Part shown: one piece after another, positions 30,287 through 40,678 of the stretch
Layout of the letters: each line of letters opens with the position of its first letter
Position numbering within the stretch: the stretch's first letter is position 1
NCBI GenBank assembly: GCA_019090795.1
Contig: JAHRVG010000041.1
Span: 33,815-97,814 of the forward strand
DNA: 64,000 nt
Source: Paracoccaceae bacterium
Lineage (GTDB): Bacteria; Pseudomonadota; Alphaproteobacteria; Rhodobacterales; Rhodobacteraceae
Direction of reading: 5' to 3'
Notes under the pieces: model-generated
What the model saw: the letters and a program-made list of their open reading frames with translations, nothing else
Told to the model about the DNA's origin: nothing
The model's database searches: none
Made by a program: the position numbers and the translations under genes

Positions 30287-31015
30287 ATGTCGAACACTCC
30301 CAGCCCAGAGAAATCTGCGCGCCACGTTGCCATTGTTATGGATGGCAACGGGCGTTGGGCGACTGCGCGCGGATTGGAGCGGCTGAAAGGCCACGCGCGC
30401 GGGGTGGACCGGGTGCGTGAGATTGTTGGCGTTGCGCCGGATCATGACATCAAATACCTGACGATTTTTGCCTTTTCGACCGAGAACTGGAAGCGCTCTG
30501 CGCGCGAAGTCACCGGCCTGATGAGCCTGTTTCGCCGTTATATCCGCAAAGAGGCGGAAACTATGATGCGGGACAATGTGCGGGTACGGTTTGTCGGGGA
30601 TCGCTCTAAACTCGGTAAAAAGCTGCGCGAGTTGATGATTGATCTGGAAAAGCAAACCCTCAATAACAGCAATCTGAACCTGACTGTGGCTCTGAATTAT
30701 GGGGGCCGCGACGAAATCACCCGCGCTGTGCGGCGCATGGGGAATGCGATAAAAGCGGGGGGGCTGAACCCCGAGGATATAACCGAGGACACAATTACTA
30801 GTTATCTGGACACGGCGGATATTCCCGACCCGGATCTGGTGATCCGTACTTCGGGCGAGAACCGCACCTCGAATTTTCTGCCTTGGCAAGCGGCCTATGC
30901 GGAATATGTTTTCACGCCGACTGCTTGGCCCGATTTCACCGAACCGGAACTGGCTAAAACACTTGAATCGTATCGCGACCGCGATCGCCGGTTTGGCGCG
31001 AGCCTGTCTAAATGA
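30287..31015 (+). CDS. uppS: isoprenyl (undecaprenyl) diphosphate synthase
   Basis: HVAIVMDGNGRWATARGLERLKGHARG, FAFSTENWKR. Confidence 0.97.
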   Translation: MSNTPSPEKSARHVAIVMDGNGRWATARGLERLKGHARGVDRVREIVGVAPDHDIKYLTIFAFSTENWKRSAREVTGLMSLFRRYIRKEAETMMRDNVRVRFVGDRSKLGKKLRELMIDLEKQTLNNSNLNLTVALNYGGRDEITRAVRRMGNAIKAGGLNPEDITEDTITSYLDTADIPDPDLVIRTSGENRTSNFLPWQAAYAEYVFTPTAWPDFTEPELAKTLESYRDRDRRFGASLSK

Positions 31016-31788
31016 GCGGTAAGGCCGACTTTTCCGATCTGTTGCCGCGTGTAATATCCGCGATTGTCATGCTGGCTCTTGGCGCGGGTTCGCTTTGGGT
31101 CGGGGGCGATGTTTTCGCATTGGTTTTGATCATTGCTGCTGGCCTAATGGGCTGGGAAATGAGCCGGATGCATTGTGTTAACCATCTAGTGCCGATGGTG
31201 TTTGGACTGCTGATTGCAGCTGTGACCCTGTGTTTTATGTTCCTGCCGCTGCCGTGGGTGGTTGCCACCGCTGTCATCGCTGCAGGGGCTGCGCTGGTGG
31301 GCCATCAAAAACGCCCTGTAGCGGTGTTGTTGATGGGGATAGTGATTGTGCTGGCTTGCACCGCTTTTCAGGTATTGCGTGTAGGGAACGCAGGTTTTGT
31401 GATGACCCTATGGCTTGTTCTGGTTGTTGTTGCGACGGATATCGGCGGCTATTTCGCAGGCAAACTAATTGGTGGCCCCAAGATATGGGCGCGAATTAGC
31501 CCGAAAAAAACTTGGTCCGGTACTCTCGGCGGTTGGGTGCTGGCGGCCCTTGTCGGCTTGGCATTTTATGCCAATGGTGTTGGCTCGGTGCAGATTGTTG
31601 TGTTTTCAGTACTGGTTTCGATGGCTTCGCAGGCGGCGGATATGGCGGAATCAGCAATCAAGCGGCGGGCGGGGGTCAAGGACAGCTCGAACCTGATCCC
31701 GGGCCATGGTGGTTTGCTGGACCGCTTTGATGGCTGGCTTGGCGCGGGATTGCTGGTCGCGGTTTTACGTCTCGTAGGCGCCGTTTGA
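31012..31788 (+). CDS. cdsA: phosphatidate cytidylyltransferase
   Basis: SPKKTWSGTLGG...VKDSSNLIPGHGGLLDRFDG signature. Confidence 0.96.
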   Translation: MSGKADFSDLLPRVISAIVMLALGAGSLWVGGDVFALVLIIAAGLMGWEMSRMHCVNHLVPMVFGLLIAAVTLCFMFLPLPWVVATAVIAAGAALVGHQKRPVAVLLMGIVIVLACTAFQVLRVGNAGFVMTLWLVLVVVATDIGGYFAGKLIGGPKIWARISPKKTWSGTLGGWVLAALVGLAFYANGVGSVQIVVFSVLVSMASQAADMAESAIKRRAGVKDSSNLIPGHGGLLDRFDGWLGAGLLVAVLRLVGAV

Positions 31789-32933
31789 TGCGCAAGGTAT
31801 CGGTTTTCGGCTCTACCGGCTCGGTCGGTGTTAACACCATTAATTTGATTGCCCGCAGGCCGGATGATTTTCATGTCGTCGCCCTGACTGGCGGTCACAA
31901 TATCAGCCTTTTGGCACAGCAAGCGCGCGCGTTGAGGGCCGAAATTGCGGTAACTGCGAACCCCGATTTGTTGGATGATTTGCGCGAATTACTGGCGGGT
32001 AGCGGGATTGAGGCCGCAGCGGGGCGCGGAGCGTTGCTGGAGGCCGCCGCGCGACCAGCGGATTGGATCATGCTGGCCGTTGTCGGTTTTGCTGGGCTTG
32101 AGCTGAGCCTGATTGCGGCGCAGCAGGGAAGCACGCTGGCACTGGCCAACAAAGAAAGCCTCGTGTGTGGGGGGGCTTTGTTGCAGCAGACCTGCACCCG
32201 TCACGGCACCCGTTTGCTGCCCGTAGACAGCGAACATTCGGCGATTTATCAGTGCATTGGCACGCAGGACAAAGAGGTTGAGCGCATTATCCTGACAGCC
32301 TCTGGCGGGCCTTTTTTGAACTCCACCCATGCAGAAATGGAACGCGCAACGCCTGAGCAGGCTGTGGCGCATCCCAATTGGGATATGGGCCAGCGGATTT
32401 CAATCGACAGCGCGTCGATGTTTAACAAAGCCATGGAAATGATCGAAACCTTTGTGCTGTTTGATGTGACGCCAAGCCAGATTGAGGTGATCGTGCATCC
32501 GCAGTCTATCATCCATTCGATGGTGGGGTTCACTGACGGCGCGATCATGGCGCATCTGGGGCCACCAGATATGCGGGCACCGATTGGGTTTGCCCTAAAT
32601 TGGCCTGATCGCCATGATTTACCGCTGGAACGACTCGATTTTGGTACTCTTGGCGATTTGACTTTCCGGCACCCGGATAAAACCCGTTTTCCAGCTATTG
32701 CGTTGGCAGAGCAGACCATTGAAATGGGTGGATTGGCCGGTGCAGTTTTCAATGCGGCCAAGGAACAGGCGCTGGATTTGTTTCTGGCGCGCAAGATCGG
32801 CTTTCTTGATATGGCGCGGATCGTTGAAACCGTGCTAAATTCCCCCCAACCGACGGCGGATGCGCCCGTACTTGAAACAATCATCGCTGTTGATGCCGAG
32901 GCCCGTACACGGGCAATCGCAGCTGCAGGCTAG
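31788..32933 (+). CDS. dxr: 1-deoxy-D-xylulose-5-phosphate reductoisomerase
   Basis: KVSVFGSTGSVGVNTINLI, LANKESLVCGG, VDSEHSAIYQC. Confidence 0.97.
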   Translation: MRKVSVFGSTGSVGVNTINLIARRPDDFHVVALTGGHNISLLAQQARALRAEIAVTANPDLLDDLRELLAGSGIEAAAGRGALLEAAARPADWIMLAVVGFAGLELSLIAAQQGSTLALANKESLVCGGALLQQTCTRHGTRLLPVDSEHSAIYQCIGTQDKEVERIILTASGGPFLNSTHAEMERATPEQAVAHPNWDMGQRISIDSASMFNKAMEMIETFVLFDVTPSQIEVIVHPQSIIHSMVGFTDGAIMAHLGPPDMRAPIGFALNWPDRHDLPLERLDFGTLGDLTFRHPDKTRFPAIALAEQTIEMGGLAGAVFNAAKEQALDLFLARKIGFLDMARIVETVLNSPQPTADAPVLETIIAVDAEARTRAIAAAG

Positions 32934-32946
32934 ACTGGACAACACC

Positions 32947-34287
32947 ATGTTTGATTTCCTAACCTATATCCCGTTTATCGGTGACACTTTGGCGGTGATC
33001 GTACCGTTTTTTATTGTGCTGAGCATCGTAATTTTCATCCATGAATACGGCCATTACATCATGGGGCGTTGGTGCGGCATTCACGCCGAGGCGTTTTCGA
33101 TGGGCTTTGGGCCGATTCTTGCCTCTTGGCACGATAAACGCGGTACCCGCTGGCAGGTTTCTGCGCTGCCTTTGGGGGGCTTTGTCAAGTTTCTGGGCGA
33201 TGCCAACGGTGCGAGCGCTGCCGATCTGGATGCGCTGGAAAAGATGCCGCCCGAACTGCGCTCCAAAACCCTGCACGGGGCCAAGTTGTACAAGCGGGCG
33301 TTAACAGTTTTTGCCGGACCACTGGCGAATTTTGTGCTGTCAATTGTGATTTTTGCGGGCCTGACCATGAGTACTGGCGTGGCGACCAATGATCCTATCG
33401 TGGGCGAGATGCACCAGTTCCCCGGCATTCAGAATGACTTGAGAGTCGGTGATTACGTTCATAAAATCAATGATGTAACGATCACCAGCCGTGAAGATAT
33501 CAGTGATTTTCTGTCCGAAGCCGAACCTACCCTGACCACGATTTATCAGGTCGAGCGGGACGGCGCGATGCTGGAAGTTGAAGGCCCTTACCCTTGGTTA
33601 CCCATTGTTGCAGGCGTGAACCCCGTGACGCCAGCGGCCAAGGCGGGCATTAAATCCGGGGATCTTATTGTCCGAGTTGGGGATACTGACATCGTCTCTT
33701 TTCCCCAGTTGCAAGTGGTGATCCTGAATGCCAGTCAAAGCGAGGTTCCGATTGTCGTTCAGCGTGGGGACGAGCGTCTGGACTTGAAAATAACGCCCCG
33801 CGAAATGCCCTATGAAAAAGAGGATGGTTCCTTTGGCACCCGCACTATGATCGGCATCGGTGGTACGGTCGCTTTTGGTCCCTATATCCAAAGCGTCGGG
33901 CCGATAGATGCGCTGTATTACGGTGCGCTGAACATTGCCGGTATCGTTGATGGTTGGTTACGTACGATTTATCATTTGATCGCTGGAAATCTGGCGTTCA
34001 AGAACTTGCAAGGTCCGGTTGGAATCGCGGTTGCTTCGGGGGATTCTGCCTCACAGGGGCCCATTGAATTCATCTTTCTGGTCGGTTTCATTTCGACTGC
34101 CATCGGCCTGATGAATCTGCTACCGATTCCGGTTCTTGATGGCGGACATCTGGTTCTTTACGCCTATGAGGCAATCTTCCGCCGAGAGCCAAATGCCAGG
34201 ATATTGCAGGGTATCATGATGGCGGGGATGTCGATTCTGCTGTTGCTGATGGTATTTGCCACTTATAATGACATTATGCGCCTTTGA
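32947..34287 (+). CDS. rseP: RIP metalloprotease RseP
   Basis: HEYGHYIMGRWCGI zinc motif, PDZ domain, NLLPIPVLDGGHL. Confidence 0.96.
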   Translation: MFDFLTYIPFIGDTLAVIVPFFIVLSIVIFIHEYGHYIMGRWCGIHAEAFSMGFGPILASWHDKRGTRWQVSALPLGGFVKFLGDANGASAADLDALEKMPPELRSKTLHGAKLYKRALTVFAGPLANFVLSIVIFAGLTMSTGVATNDPIVGEMHQFPGIQNDLRVGDYVHKINDVTITSREDISDFLSEAEPTLTTIYQVERDGAMLEVEGPYPWLPIVAGVNPVTPAAKAGIKSGDLIVRVGDTDIVSFPQLQVVILNASQSEVPIVVQRGDERLDLKITPREMPYEKEDGSFGTRTMIGIGGTVAFGPYIQSVGPIDALYYGALNIAGIVDGWLRTIYHLIAGNLAFKNLQGPVGIAVASGDSASQGPIEFIFLVGFISTAIGLMNLLPIPVLDGGHLVLYAYEAIFRREPNARILQGIMMAGMSILLLLMVFATYNDIMRL

Positions 34288-34293
34288 ATCCCT

Positions 34294-34308
34294 TTAAACT
34301 TGGATTAA
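34294..34308. promoter_or_regulatory. CtrA-like full site between rseP and bamA
   Basis: exact TTAA-N7-TTAA (TTAA-acttgga-TTAA). Confidence 0.3.
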
Positions 34309-34363
34309 GAAAAGCATAGTAAAGAAAAATTAGCTGCTGGAACCTTGGGGGGTTTAAGTCAAT

Positions 34364-36727
34364 ATGGTTGATACACAGGTCGCTGTGCAAATTCGGCATG
34401 GCTTTGGCAAGATTTGCTCTGTTCTGGCGCTTTCAACAGCTCTTGTGGCTGTAGTTCCCGTTGTTTTTCCGTCACATTCCATAGCACAAGCACAAGCTTC
34501 GGCCCGGTTTTCCCGGATTGATGTGTCGGGAAACCAGCGTATCGCTGCTGACACTATTCGCACTATTGCGGGAATTCCTGCAAGTAAACGTGTAACGCCG
34601 GGGCAAATCAACGACGCTGTACAGAACCTTTATGCCTCTGGCCTGTTCGAATCGGTGGATGTGCGTCCCGAACGGGGGCGTCTGATTATTGATGTGGTGG
34701 AAAACCCGACGATTAACCGGATCGCGATCGAGGGCAATAAACGCCTTAAAGACGAAGCTCTGCTACCATTGATCGGCTCCGTGCCGCGGCGCGCCTATTC
34801 TCCGACACAGGCCGAAGCCGATGTCGCTGCGATTGCGCAGGCCTATGCTCAGGCGGGGCGTTTGGCCGCGCGTATCAAACCCAAGATTATCAAGCGCTCG
34901 GACAACCGGATTGATCTGGTATTTGAGGTGCGCGAAGGACGTGTTGTTGAGGTGAACCGGATCGGATTTACGGGAAACCGTGTCTATTCGGATCGCCGTT
35001 TGCGCCGCGCCATAGCAACCAAACAGGCTGGCCTGTTTCGTGCCTTGATCCGCAAAGATACCTACATTCAAGACCGCGTCGAGTTTGACAAACAAAAACT
35101 TACGGAATTTTATAAACGACGCGGTTATATCGACGCGGAAGTTCTGTCCTCTGGTGCTGATTTTTCCCGGCAGCGCAATTCGTTTTTGCTGAATTTCAAG
35201 GTTCAGGAAGGACAGCAGTATATATTCGGTGATATGACCATCACCAGCCTGGAACCAGATGTTAGCGTTGACGATTACCAAAGGGCGTTAAAGCTGAAAT
35301 CCGGTCGTCCGTTTGATCCACGCAAGGTTGAGACAACGCTGGAGCGGCTGGACATCATCGCTTACGACAAGGGCTTGCCGTTCATTCAGGCAGTGCCGCG
35401 CATCACGCGAAACGATGACACCCGTACCATCGACATTGAATTCGAACTACAACGCGGCGCGCGCGTCTTTGTTGAGCGCATCGACATCGAGGGCAATTCC
35501 ACCACATTGGACCGGGTAATCCGGCGCCAGTTCAAAGTGATTGAAGGCGATCCGTTCAACCGGCGCGAAATCCGGCAGGCAACAGATCGCATTCGGGGCT
35601 TGGACTTTTTTGCCAAGGTAGAAGTCGATAGTCGTGAGGGATCGGCACCGGATCAGGCTGTCATTGACGTGAATGTCGAAGAAAAACCCACCGGTTCGTT
35701 GGGGTTCGGCTTGAGTCTCGGAACGGACGCCGGTTTGGGGGGGACAATCTCTTTGTCGGAAAATAACTTCCTGGGCAGGGGGCAAAAATTCAGTCTGGCA
35801 CTTACAACGTCAAAAGAGGATCGCACCTTTGATTTGAGCTTTGCCGAGCCGGCCTTGTTTGACCGTGATTTATCCGCTGGTTTTGAACTTTTTTATCGAA
35901 CAACAAACAGCTCTTTTAACAGCTATGATACTGTTTCGGTCGGGTTCTCACCCAAAATCGGTTTTCCGATTGGTAAAAATAGCCGGTTGGAACTATCTTA
36001 CCGCCTTTCCAGCGACAAGATCACCGCAGAAAATACGGTATCCCAGTTCACACAGGATGAAACCGGTTCGAAAGTTTCCAGCGCTATAGGGGCGCGATAT
36101 ACTTTGGATCGCCGCAATTCTCCGATTGATCCGACTGCAGGGTTTGTTTTCTCGCTGGATCAAAAGCTGGCGGTGCTTGGTGGGGACCAGAATTATTATC
36201 GAGCAGTCGCGAATGCCAAAACCTATCGCAGCTTTTTTAATGAAGAAGTTGTCTTTTCAGCAGAACTTGAAGGCGGGGTGATTCACTCTCTCAGTGGTTC
36301 TTCGACTCGTGTTTTTGAGCGGTTCAGCTTGGGCGGAGACAAGTTGCGGGGCTTTGAAACTTACGGTATTGGTCCGCGAGACATGAACAATAATGGCGCT
36401 GGAACGCCTTTTTCTGAACCTTTGGGCGGCAACTTTTTTGCAGTTGCGCGGCTAGAGGCAAGTTTCCCCATTGGCCTGCCCGAAGAGTACGGTGTGCACG
36501 GCGGTTTGTTCTTTGATATCGGCAGTGTTTGGGGGCTGGATAACACCACGTCCTCGGCGGGAACCAGCGTTGACGACAGTCGTCAATTCCGGTCGGCGAT
36601 TGGAGTGTCCTTGTTCTGGGATACCGCCCTCGGGCCATTGCGGTTTAACTTTTCCAAACCTTTGAAATATATCAAGGGCGTGGATAATACCCAAAGCTTC
36701 AATTTCACGATTGCTACGCGTTTCTGA
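34364..36727 (+). CDS. bamA: outer membrane protein assembly factor BamA
   Basis: POTRA repeats plus C-terminal beta-barrel ending in F (FNFTIATRF). Confidence 0.96.
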   Translation: MVDTQVAVQIRHGFGKICSVLALSTALVAVVPVVFPSHSIAQAQASARFSRIDVSGNQRIAADTIRTIAGIPASKRVTPGQINDAVQNLYASGLFESVDVRPERGRLIIDVVENPTINRIAIEGNKRLKDEALLPLIGSVPRRAYSPTQAEADVAAIAQAYAQAGRLAARIKPKIIKRSDNRIDLVFEVREGRVVEVNRIGFTGNRVYSDRRLRRAIATKQAGLFRALIRKDTYIQDRVEFDKQKLTEFYKRRGYIDAEVLSSGADFSRQRNSFLLNFKVQEGQQYIFGDMTITSLEPDVSVDDYQRALKLKSGRPFDPRKVETTLERLDIIAYDKGLPFIQAVPRITRNDDTRTIDIEFELQRGARVFVERIDIEGNSTTLDRVIRRQFKVIEGDPFNRREIRQATDRIRGLDFFAKVEVDSREGSAPDQAVIDVNVEEKPTGSLGFGLSLGTDAGLGGTISLSENNFLGRGQKFSLALTTSKEDRTFDLSFAEPALFDRDLSAGFELFYRTTNSSFNSYDTVSVGFSPKIGFPIGKNSRLELSYRLSSDKITAENTVSQFTQDETGSKVSSAIGARYTLDRRNSPIDPTAGFVFSLDQKLAVLGGDQNYYRAVANAKTYRSFFNEEVVFSAELEGGVIHSLSGSSTRVFERFSLGGDKLRGFETYGIGPRDMNNNGAGTPFSEPLGGNFFAVARLEASFPIGLPEEYGVHGGLFFDIGSVWGLDNTTSSAGTSVDDSRQFRSAIGVSLFWDTALGPLRFNFSKPLKYIKGVDNTQSFNFTIATRF

Positions 36728-36731
36728 TCGA

Positions 36732-37289
36732 ATGGCTTGGCACCGAACCGTTACAATACTGTTGGCCCTTGTTGGGGCAGTACCGTTGCAGGCGCAGCAG
36801 TATCCGGTTTTTCAAGAACAGCTGCCGGTCGCCAGCATCAACCGCGAGGTGCTATTTACCGAGTCCAACTATGGGCGTGCTTTACTGGCCAGCATTTCAG
36901 AACACGAAAGCCAGTTGGTCAAAGAAAACGACAGCCTTCTGGGGGATCTGGAACGGGAAGAACGGGAGCTGACAGAATTGCGCAAGCAAATTCCGGCGCC
37001 AGAATTTGCCACGTTGGCCAAGGCTTTTGATGCCAAGGCCAACCAAATTCGTCAGACACAAGGTGAAAAACTTGATGCTCTGAACAAACAGCTCGATGCG
37101 GGTAGGTTCACTTTTTACCGTCAGGCGGAAACGGTTATTCGCGATTTGATGATCGAGCGGGGCATTGTCTATGTTCTGAACGAACAGGCAATTCTGATGA
37201 GCACCGGTGAGGGAAATATTACGCCCGATGTGATACAGCAGCTGGATGCGTTGTTTGCCAGTGGCGCTTTGCAGGTGAATGACAAGTAA
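36732..37289 (+). CDS. skp: OmpH/Skp family periplasmic chaperone
   Basis: signal peptide, coiled-coil central part, position after bamA. Confidence 0.85.
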   Translation: MAWHRTVTILLALVGAVPLQAQQYPVFQEQLPVASINREVLFTESNYGRALLASISEHESQLVKENDSLLGDLEREERELTELRKQIPAPEFATLAKAFDAKANQIRQTQGEKLDALNKQLDAGRFTFYRQAETVIRDLMIERGIVYVLNEQAILMSTGEGNITPDVIQQLDALFASGALQVNDK

Positions 37290-37357
37290 CTCTCGGCTTG
37301 CTACATTGCAGCGGTGTTGATACGCAATTACAGACTAATTCAAAGGGACAGTATCAA

Positions 37358-37834
37358 ATGGCAGACGGCAACGAGACCCCGCAATTATTCAGCGCGGATA
37401 TTCAGGATATCAAACGGATGATTCCGCACCGCTATCCTTTTCTGCTGGTGGATCGGGTCCGCGATATTGACTTGGGAAAAAGTGCCGTTGGCATAAAGAA
37501 TGTGACCTTCAACGAACCGCATTTTCAAGGGCACTTCCCCTCCAGCCCGATTATGCCCGGTGTGACCATCGTCGAGGCCATGGCCCAGACGGCTGCTGTG
37601 CTGGTGGTGAAAACCATGGACATGATCGACAACGACATGCTGGTGTATTTCCTGTCGATTGATAAATGCAAGTTCCGTAAACCGGTAACTCCGGGTGATC
37701 AGTTGGAATTGCATGTCAACGTGATCCGTGGACGCGGTAAACTGTGGCGCTTTTCCGGTGTTGGCAAGGTCGAAGGCGCGGTCGTGGCCGAGGCTGAGTT
37801 TAATGCGATGATGGTTCCCCCCGAGGATCAGTGA
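37358..37834 (+). CDS. fabZ: 3-hydroxyacyl-ACP dehydratase FabZ
   Basis: [33 protein letters not shown]. Confidence 0.97.
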   Translation: MADGNETPQLFSADIQDIKRMIPHRYPFLLVDRVRDIDLGKSAVGIKNVTFNEPHFQGHFPSSPIMPGVTIVEAMAQTAAVLVVKTMDMIDNDMLVYFLSIDKCKFRKPVTPGDQLELHVNVIRGRGKLWRFSGVGKVEGAVVAEAEFNAMMVPPEDQ

Positions 37835-37842
37835 GGCGGCAT

Positions 37843-38649
37843 ATGTCTATTGATGAAACAGCGCAAATTCACCGGCTAGCTGCGGTGGAAGAGGGCGCGG
37901 TGATCGGCCCGGGTTGCAAAATCGGTGCCTTTTCTGTTGTTGGGCCAGAGGTAACGCTCGGGGCCAATGTCGAGCTGAAATCCCATGCGGTTGTTGAGGG
38001 TTGGACAACTGTAGGCGATGGCACAGTCATTTTTCCTTTCGCCTCAATCGGTCACATTCCACAAGATTTGAAATTTGGTGGCGAGCGTACCAAACTGGAA
38101 ATTGGCGCGCGCAACCGCATCCGTGAACATGTCACCATGAATCCGGGCACCGAGGCCGGTGGTGGCGTCACCCGTGTTGGCGATGACGGTTTGTTTATGA
38201 TGGGCGTGCATGTGGGCCATGATTGCATTCTGGGCAACCGGATTATCATGGCAAATAATGCGTCGCTTGGTGGCCACTGTATCGTCGAGGATCATGTGAT
38301 CATCGGCGCGCTGGCAGGCGTGCACCAGTTTTGTCGCCTTGGGCGCGGGGCAATGATTGGGGGGTTGGCGGCCGTTGTTGCGGACGTCATTCCCTATGGC
38401 ACGGTTCAGGGCGAGAGGGCTTCGCTAGAGGGGCTGAATCTGGTCGGGTTGAAACGCGCGGGAATGGCAAAACACGACATCAACGGCTTGCGCAGTGTTT
38501 TCAAGTTGTTGTTCAACGGCTCTGGCAGCCTGCGGGATCGCGCTGCGGCTTTGCAGCGGGAATATGCGTCTAATGTGTTGGTGCAGGATGTGACCAGTTT
38601 TATCCTAGAGGATAGCAGCCGCCATATTTCCGTTCCCAAAGACAGTTAA
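37843..38649 (+). CDS. lpxA: UDP-N-acetylglucosamine acyltransferase LpxA
   Basis: left-handed beta-helix hexapeptide repeats; GHDCILGNRIIMANNASLGGHCIVEDHVIIGALAGVHQFCRLG. Confidence 0.96.
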   Translation: MSIDETAQIHRLAAVEEGAVIGPGCKIGAFSVVGPEVTLGANVELKSHAVVEGWTTVGDGTVIFPFASIGHIPQDLKFGGERTKLEIGARNRIREHVTMNPGTEAGGGVTRVGDDGLFMMGVHVGHDCILGNRIIMANNASLGGHCIVEDHVIIGALAGVHQFCRLGRGAMIGGLAAVVADVIPYGTVQGERASLEGLNLVGLKRAGMAKHDINGLRSVFKLLFNGSGSLRDRAAALQREYASNVLVQDVTSFILEDSSRHISVPKDS

Positions 38650-39500
38650 TGGTTTCGTCCCCCCGAAAATCCACGCTGGCAATCGTCTCAGGAGAGGGCG
38701 ATTTGCCCCGCTTGATTGCGGATGAGTGTGCGCGCCAAGGCCAGCAATACATGCTGGTATTGTTTGCAGGCTTCGCACCCGATTGGGCCATTGGACGGCC
38801 CCAATGCAATGTCGAATTTGAAAAACCGGGCAAACTGTTCAAAGCACTGGAAGCGGCGGGGTGCCAGCAGGTTGCTTTTGCCGGTGCAATGCAGCGTCCA
38901 AACCTCAATCCACTCCGGTTTGACTGGAAATTCCTGACGCTGGCCCCCACATTGCTGCCCGCACTTAAAAGCGGTGACGATGTAACACTGCGCACGATTA
39001 CGACTATTTTTGAGGCAGAAAAACTGGAAATTGTTGCGCCACACTCTTTGCTGGAATCGCTTGTTGCCGGGGCCGGAGCGTTGGGGAGCATTGAACCAAC
39101 AGCCGCCAATCAGGTGGATATTGCACGCGGGTTTGCAATTGCGCGTGCGATCGGATCACAGGACGTGGGGCAGGGAGCTGTGGTGGCACAAGGTCTGTGT
39201 CTGGGGGTTGAGAGCATTCAGGGCACTGATGTGATGCTGGATTTTGTGGCGCAAACAGGCAGCGCTTTTCGCCCCGATCCTGAGGGCAGCAGGGGCGTGC
39301 TGTGTAAAGCCCCGAAACCGGGGCAGGATTGGCGCGTGGATATGCCTGCGATTGGTGCGAAAACCCTGGAAAATGCTGCCAAGGCAGGTTTGGCTGGGGT
39401 GGCGGTTCAGGCTGGGGGGGTATTGATCCTCGGGCTGGAGGAAACCATTGCCAAGGCCGATGAACTGGGCCTGTTTCTGGTTGGGGTACCAGCCCCATGA
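38649..39500 (+). CDS. lpxI: UDP-2,3-diacylglucosamine diphosphatase LpxI
   Basis: LAIVSGEGDLPRLIADECARQGQQ; position between lpxA and lpxB. Confidence 0.92.
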   Translation: MVSSPRKSTLAIVSGEGDLPRLIADECARQGQQYMLVLFAGFAPDWAIGRPQCNVEFEKPGKLFKALEAAGCQQVAFAGAMQRPNLNPLRFDWKFLTLAPTLLPALKSGDDVTLRTITTIFEAEKLEIVAPHSLLESLVAGAGALGSIEPTAANQVDIARGFAIARAIGSQDVGQGAVVAQGLCLGVESIQGTDVMLDFVAQTGSAFRPDPEGSRGVLCKAPKPGQDWRVDMPAIGAKTLENAAKAGLAGVAVQAGGVLILGLEETIAKADELGLFLVGVPAP

Positions 39501-40678
39501 GCCGCCCTTTGAGCGTCTTTGTTATTGCCGGGGAACCCTCGGGCGACAAATTGGGCGGGGCATTAATGGCGGGGCTTAAAGGCCTTTCAGCGGTGGAATT
39601 CAGCGGGGTTGGTGGCCCTTTGATGCAGGCGCAAGGTCTGGACAGCCTGTTTGATATGGCGGATCTGTCAGTCATGGGATTGCTTGAGGTTCTGCCGCGC
39701 GTTCCCAAACTGCTGCGCCGTGTTAAACAAACCGCTGCGGCGGTGATCGCAGCGCGCCCCGATGTGCTGATCACCATTGATAGCCCCGATTTTTGCCTGC
39801 GTGTGGCGGGCAAGGTGCGCGCGGTTCTGCCAGACATTAAGGTTGTGCATTACGTTGCCCCATCGGTCTGGGCCTGGCGTCCGGAACGGGCGGTCAAGAT
39901 GGCGCGTTATGTGGATCATGTGCTGGCCTTGCTGCCGTTCGAGCCGCCGCTAATGCAGGTGGCAGGTATGAGCTGTGATTTTGTTGGTCATCCGGTGGTA
40001 GCAGAGCCGGAACCGAGCTATGATGAGCAACTGAAACTGGCAGCAGAACTGGGGCTAAATCCGGATGTCGGGCGTATGGTTTGCTTGCTGCCCGGTTCGC
40101 GCAAAGGTGAGGTTACGCGCTTGCTGCCGATTTACCAACAGGTGGTTTCACGGGTGCAGGCGCAGTTTCCCGATACGCAGTTTATCCTGCCGATGTCAGG
40201 CGCGGTTGCGGCGGATGTACGCGAAATGACCCGTCGCTGGAATAATCCGCCGGTTTTGCTTGATCCAGCGGGTCTTGATCCCGATGCAGCCGAGGCGCGT
40301 AAAAGGGCCGTATTTTATCTCTGCGATGCGGCGTTGGCCACTTCTGGCACTGTCGCGCTAGAACTCGCTGCGGCGGCTTGCCCGATGGTTGTGGCCTACA
40401 AGGCGAACTATTTGACCACGCGGATGGTGAAAAAACTGGCGCAGATTGACACGGCAAATCTGGTGAATATCGTGACCGAGAGCCGTGTGGTGCCTGAATT
40501 CCTGTTTGATGCCTGCACAGCGGAGAAGATCACGCCGGCGTTTTTGAAGATCATGGATGATCCAGATACACGGGGCAGACAACTGGAAGCCTGTGAGCAA
40601 ACCATGGCCGCGCTTGGCAGGGGGCAGCAAAATCCGGGGCTACGGGCGGCCCGCTCGGTGCTGGATTTTATCGGGTGA
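39497..40678 (+). CDS. lpxB: lipid-A-disaccharide synthase
   Basis: VIAGEPSGDKLGGALMAGLK, HYVAPSVWAWRPERA, LLPGSRKGEV. Confidence 0.97.
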   Translation: MSRPLSVFVIAGEPSGDKLGGALMAGLKGLSAVEFSGVGGPLMQAQGLDSLFDMADLSVMGLLEVLPRVPKLLRRVKQTAAAVIAARPDVLITIDSPDFCLRVAGKVRAVLPDIKVVHYVAPSVWAWRPERAVKMARYVDHVLALLPFEPPLMQVAGMSCDFVGHPVVAEPEPSYDEQLKLAAELGLNPDVGRMVCLLPGSRKGEVTRLLPIYQQVVSRVQAQFPDTQFILPMSGAVAADVREMTRRWNNPPVLLDPAGLDPDAAEARKRAVFYLCDAALATSGTVALELAAAACPMVVAYKANYLTTRMVKKLAQIDTANLVNIVTESRVVPEFLFDACTAEKITPAFLKIMDDPDTRGRQLEACEQTMAALGRGQQNPGLRAARSVLDFIG

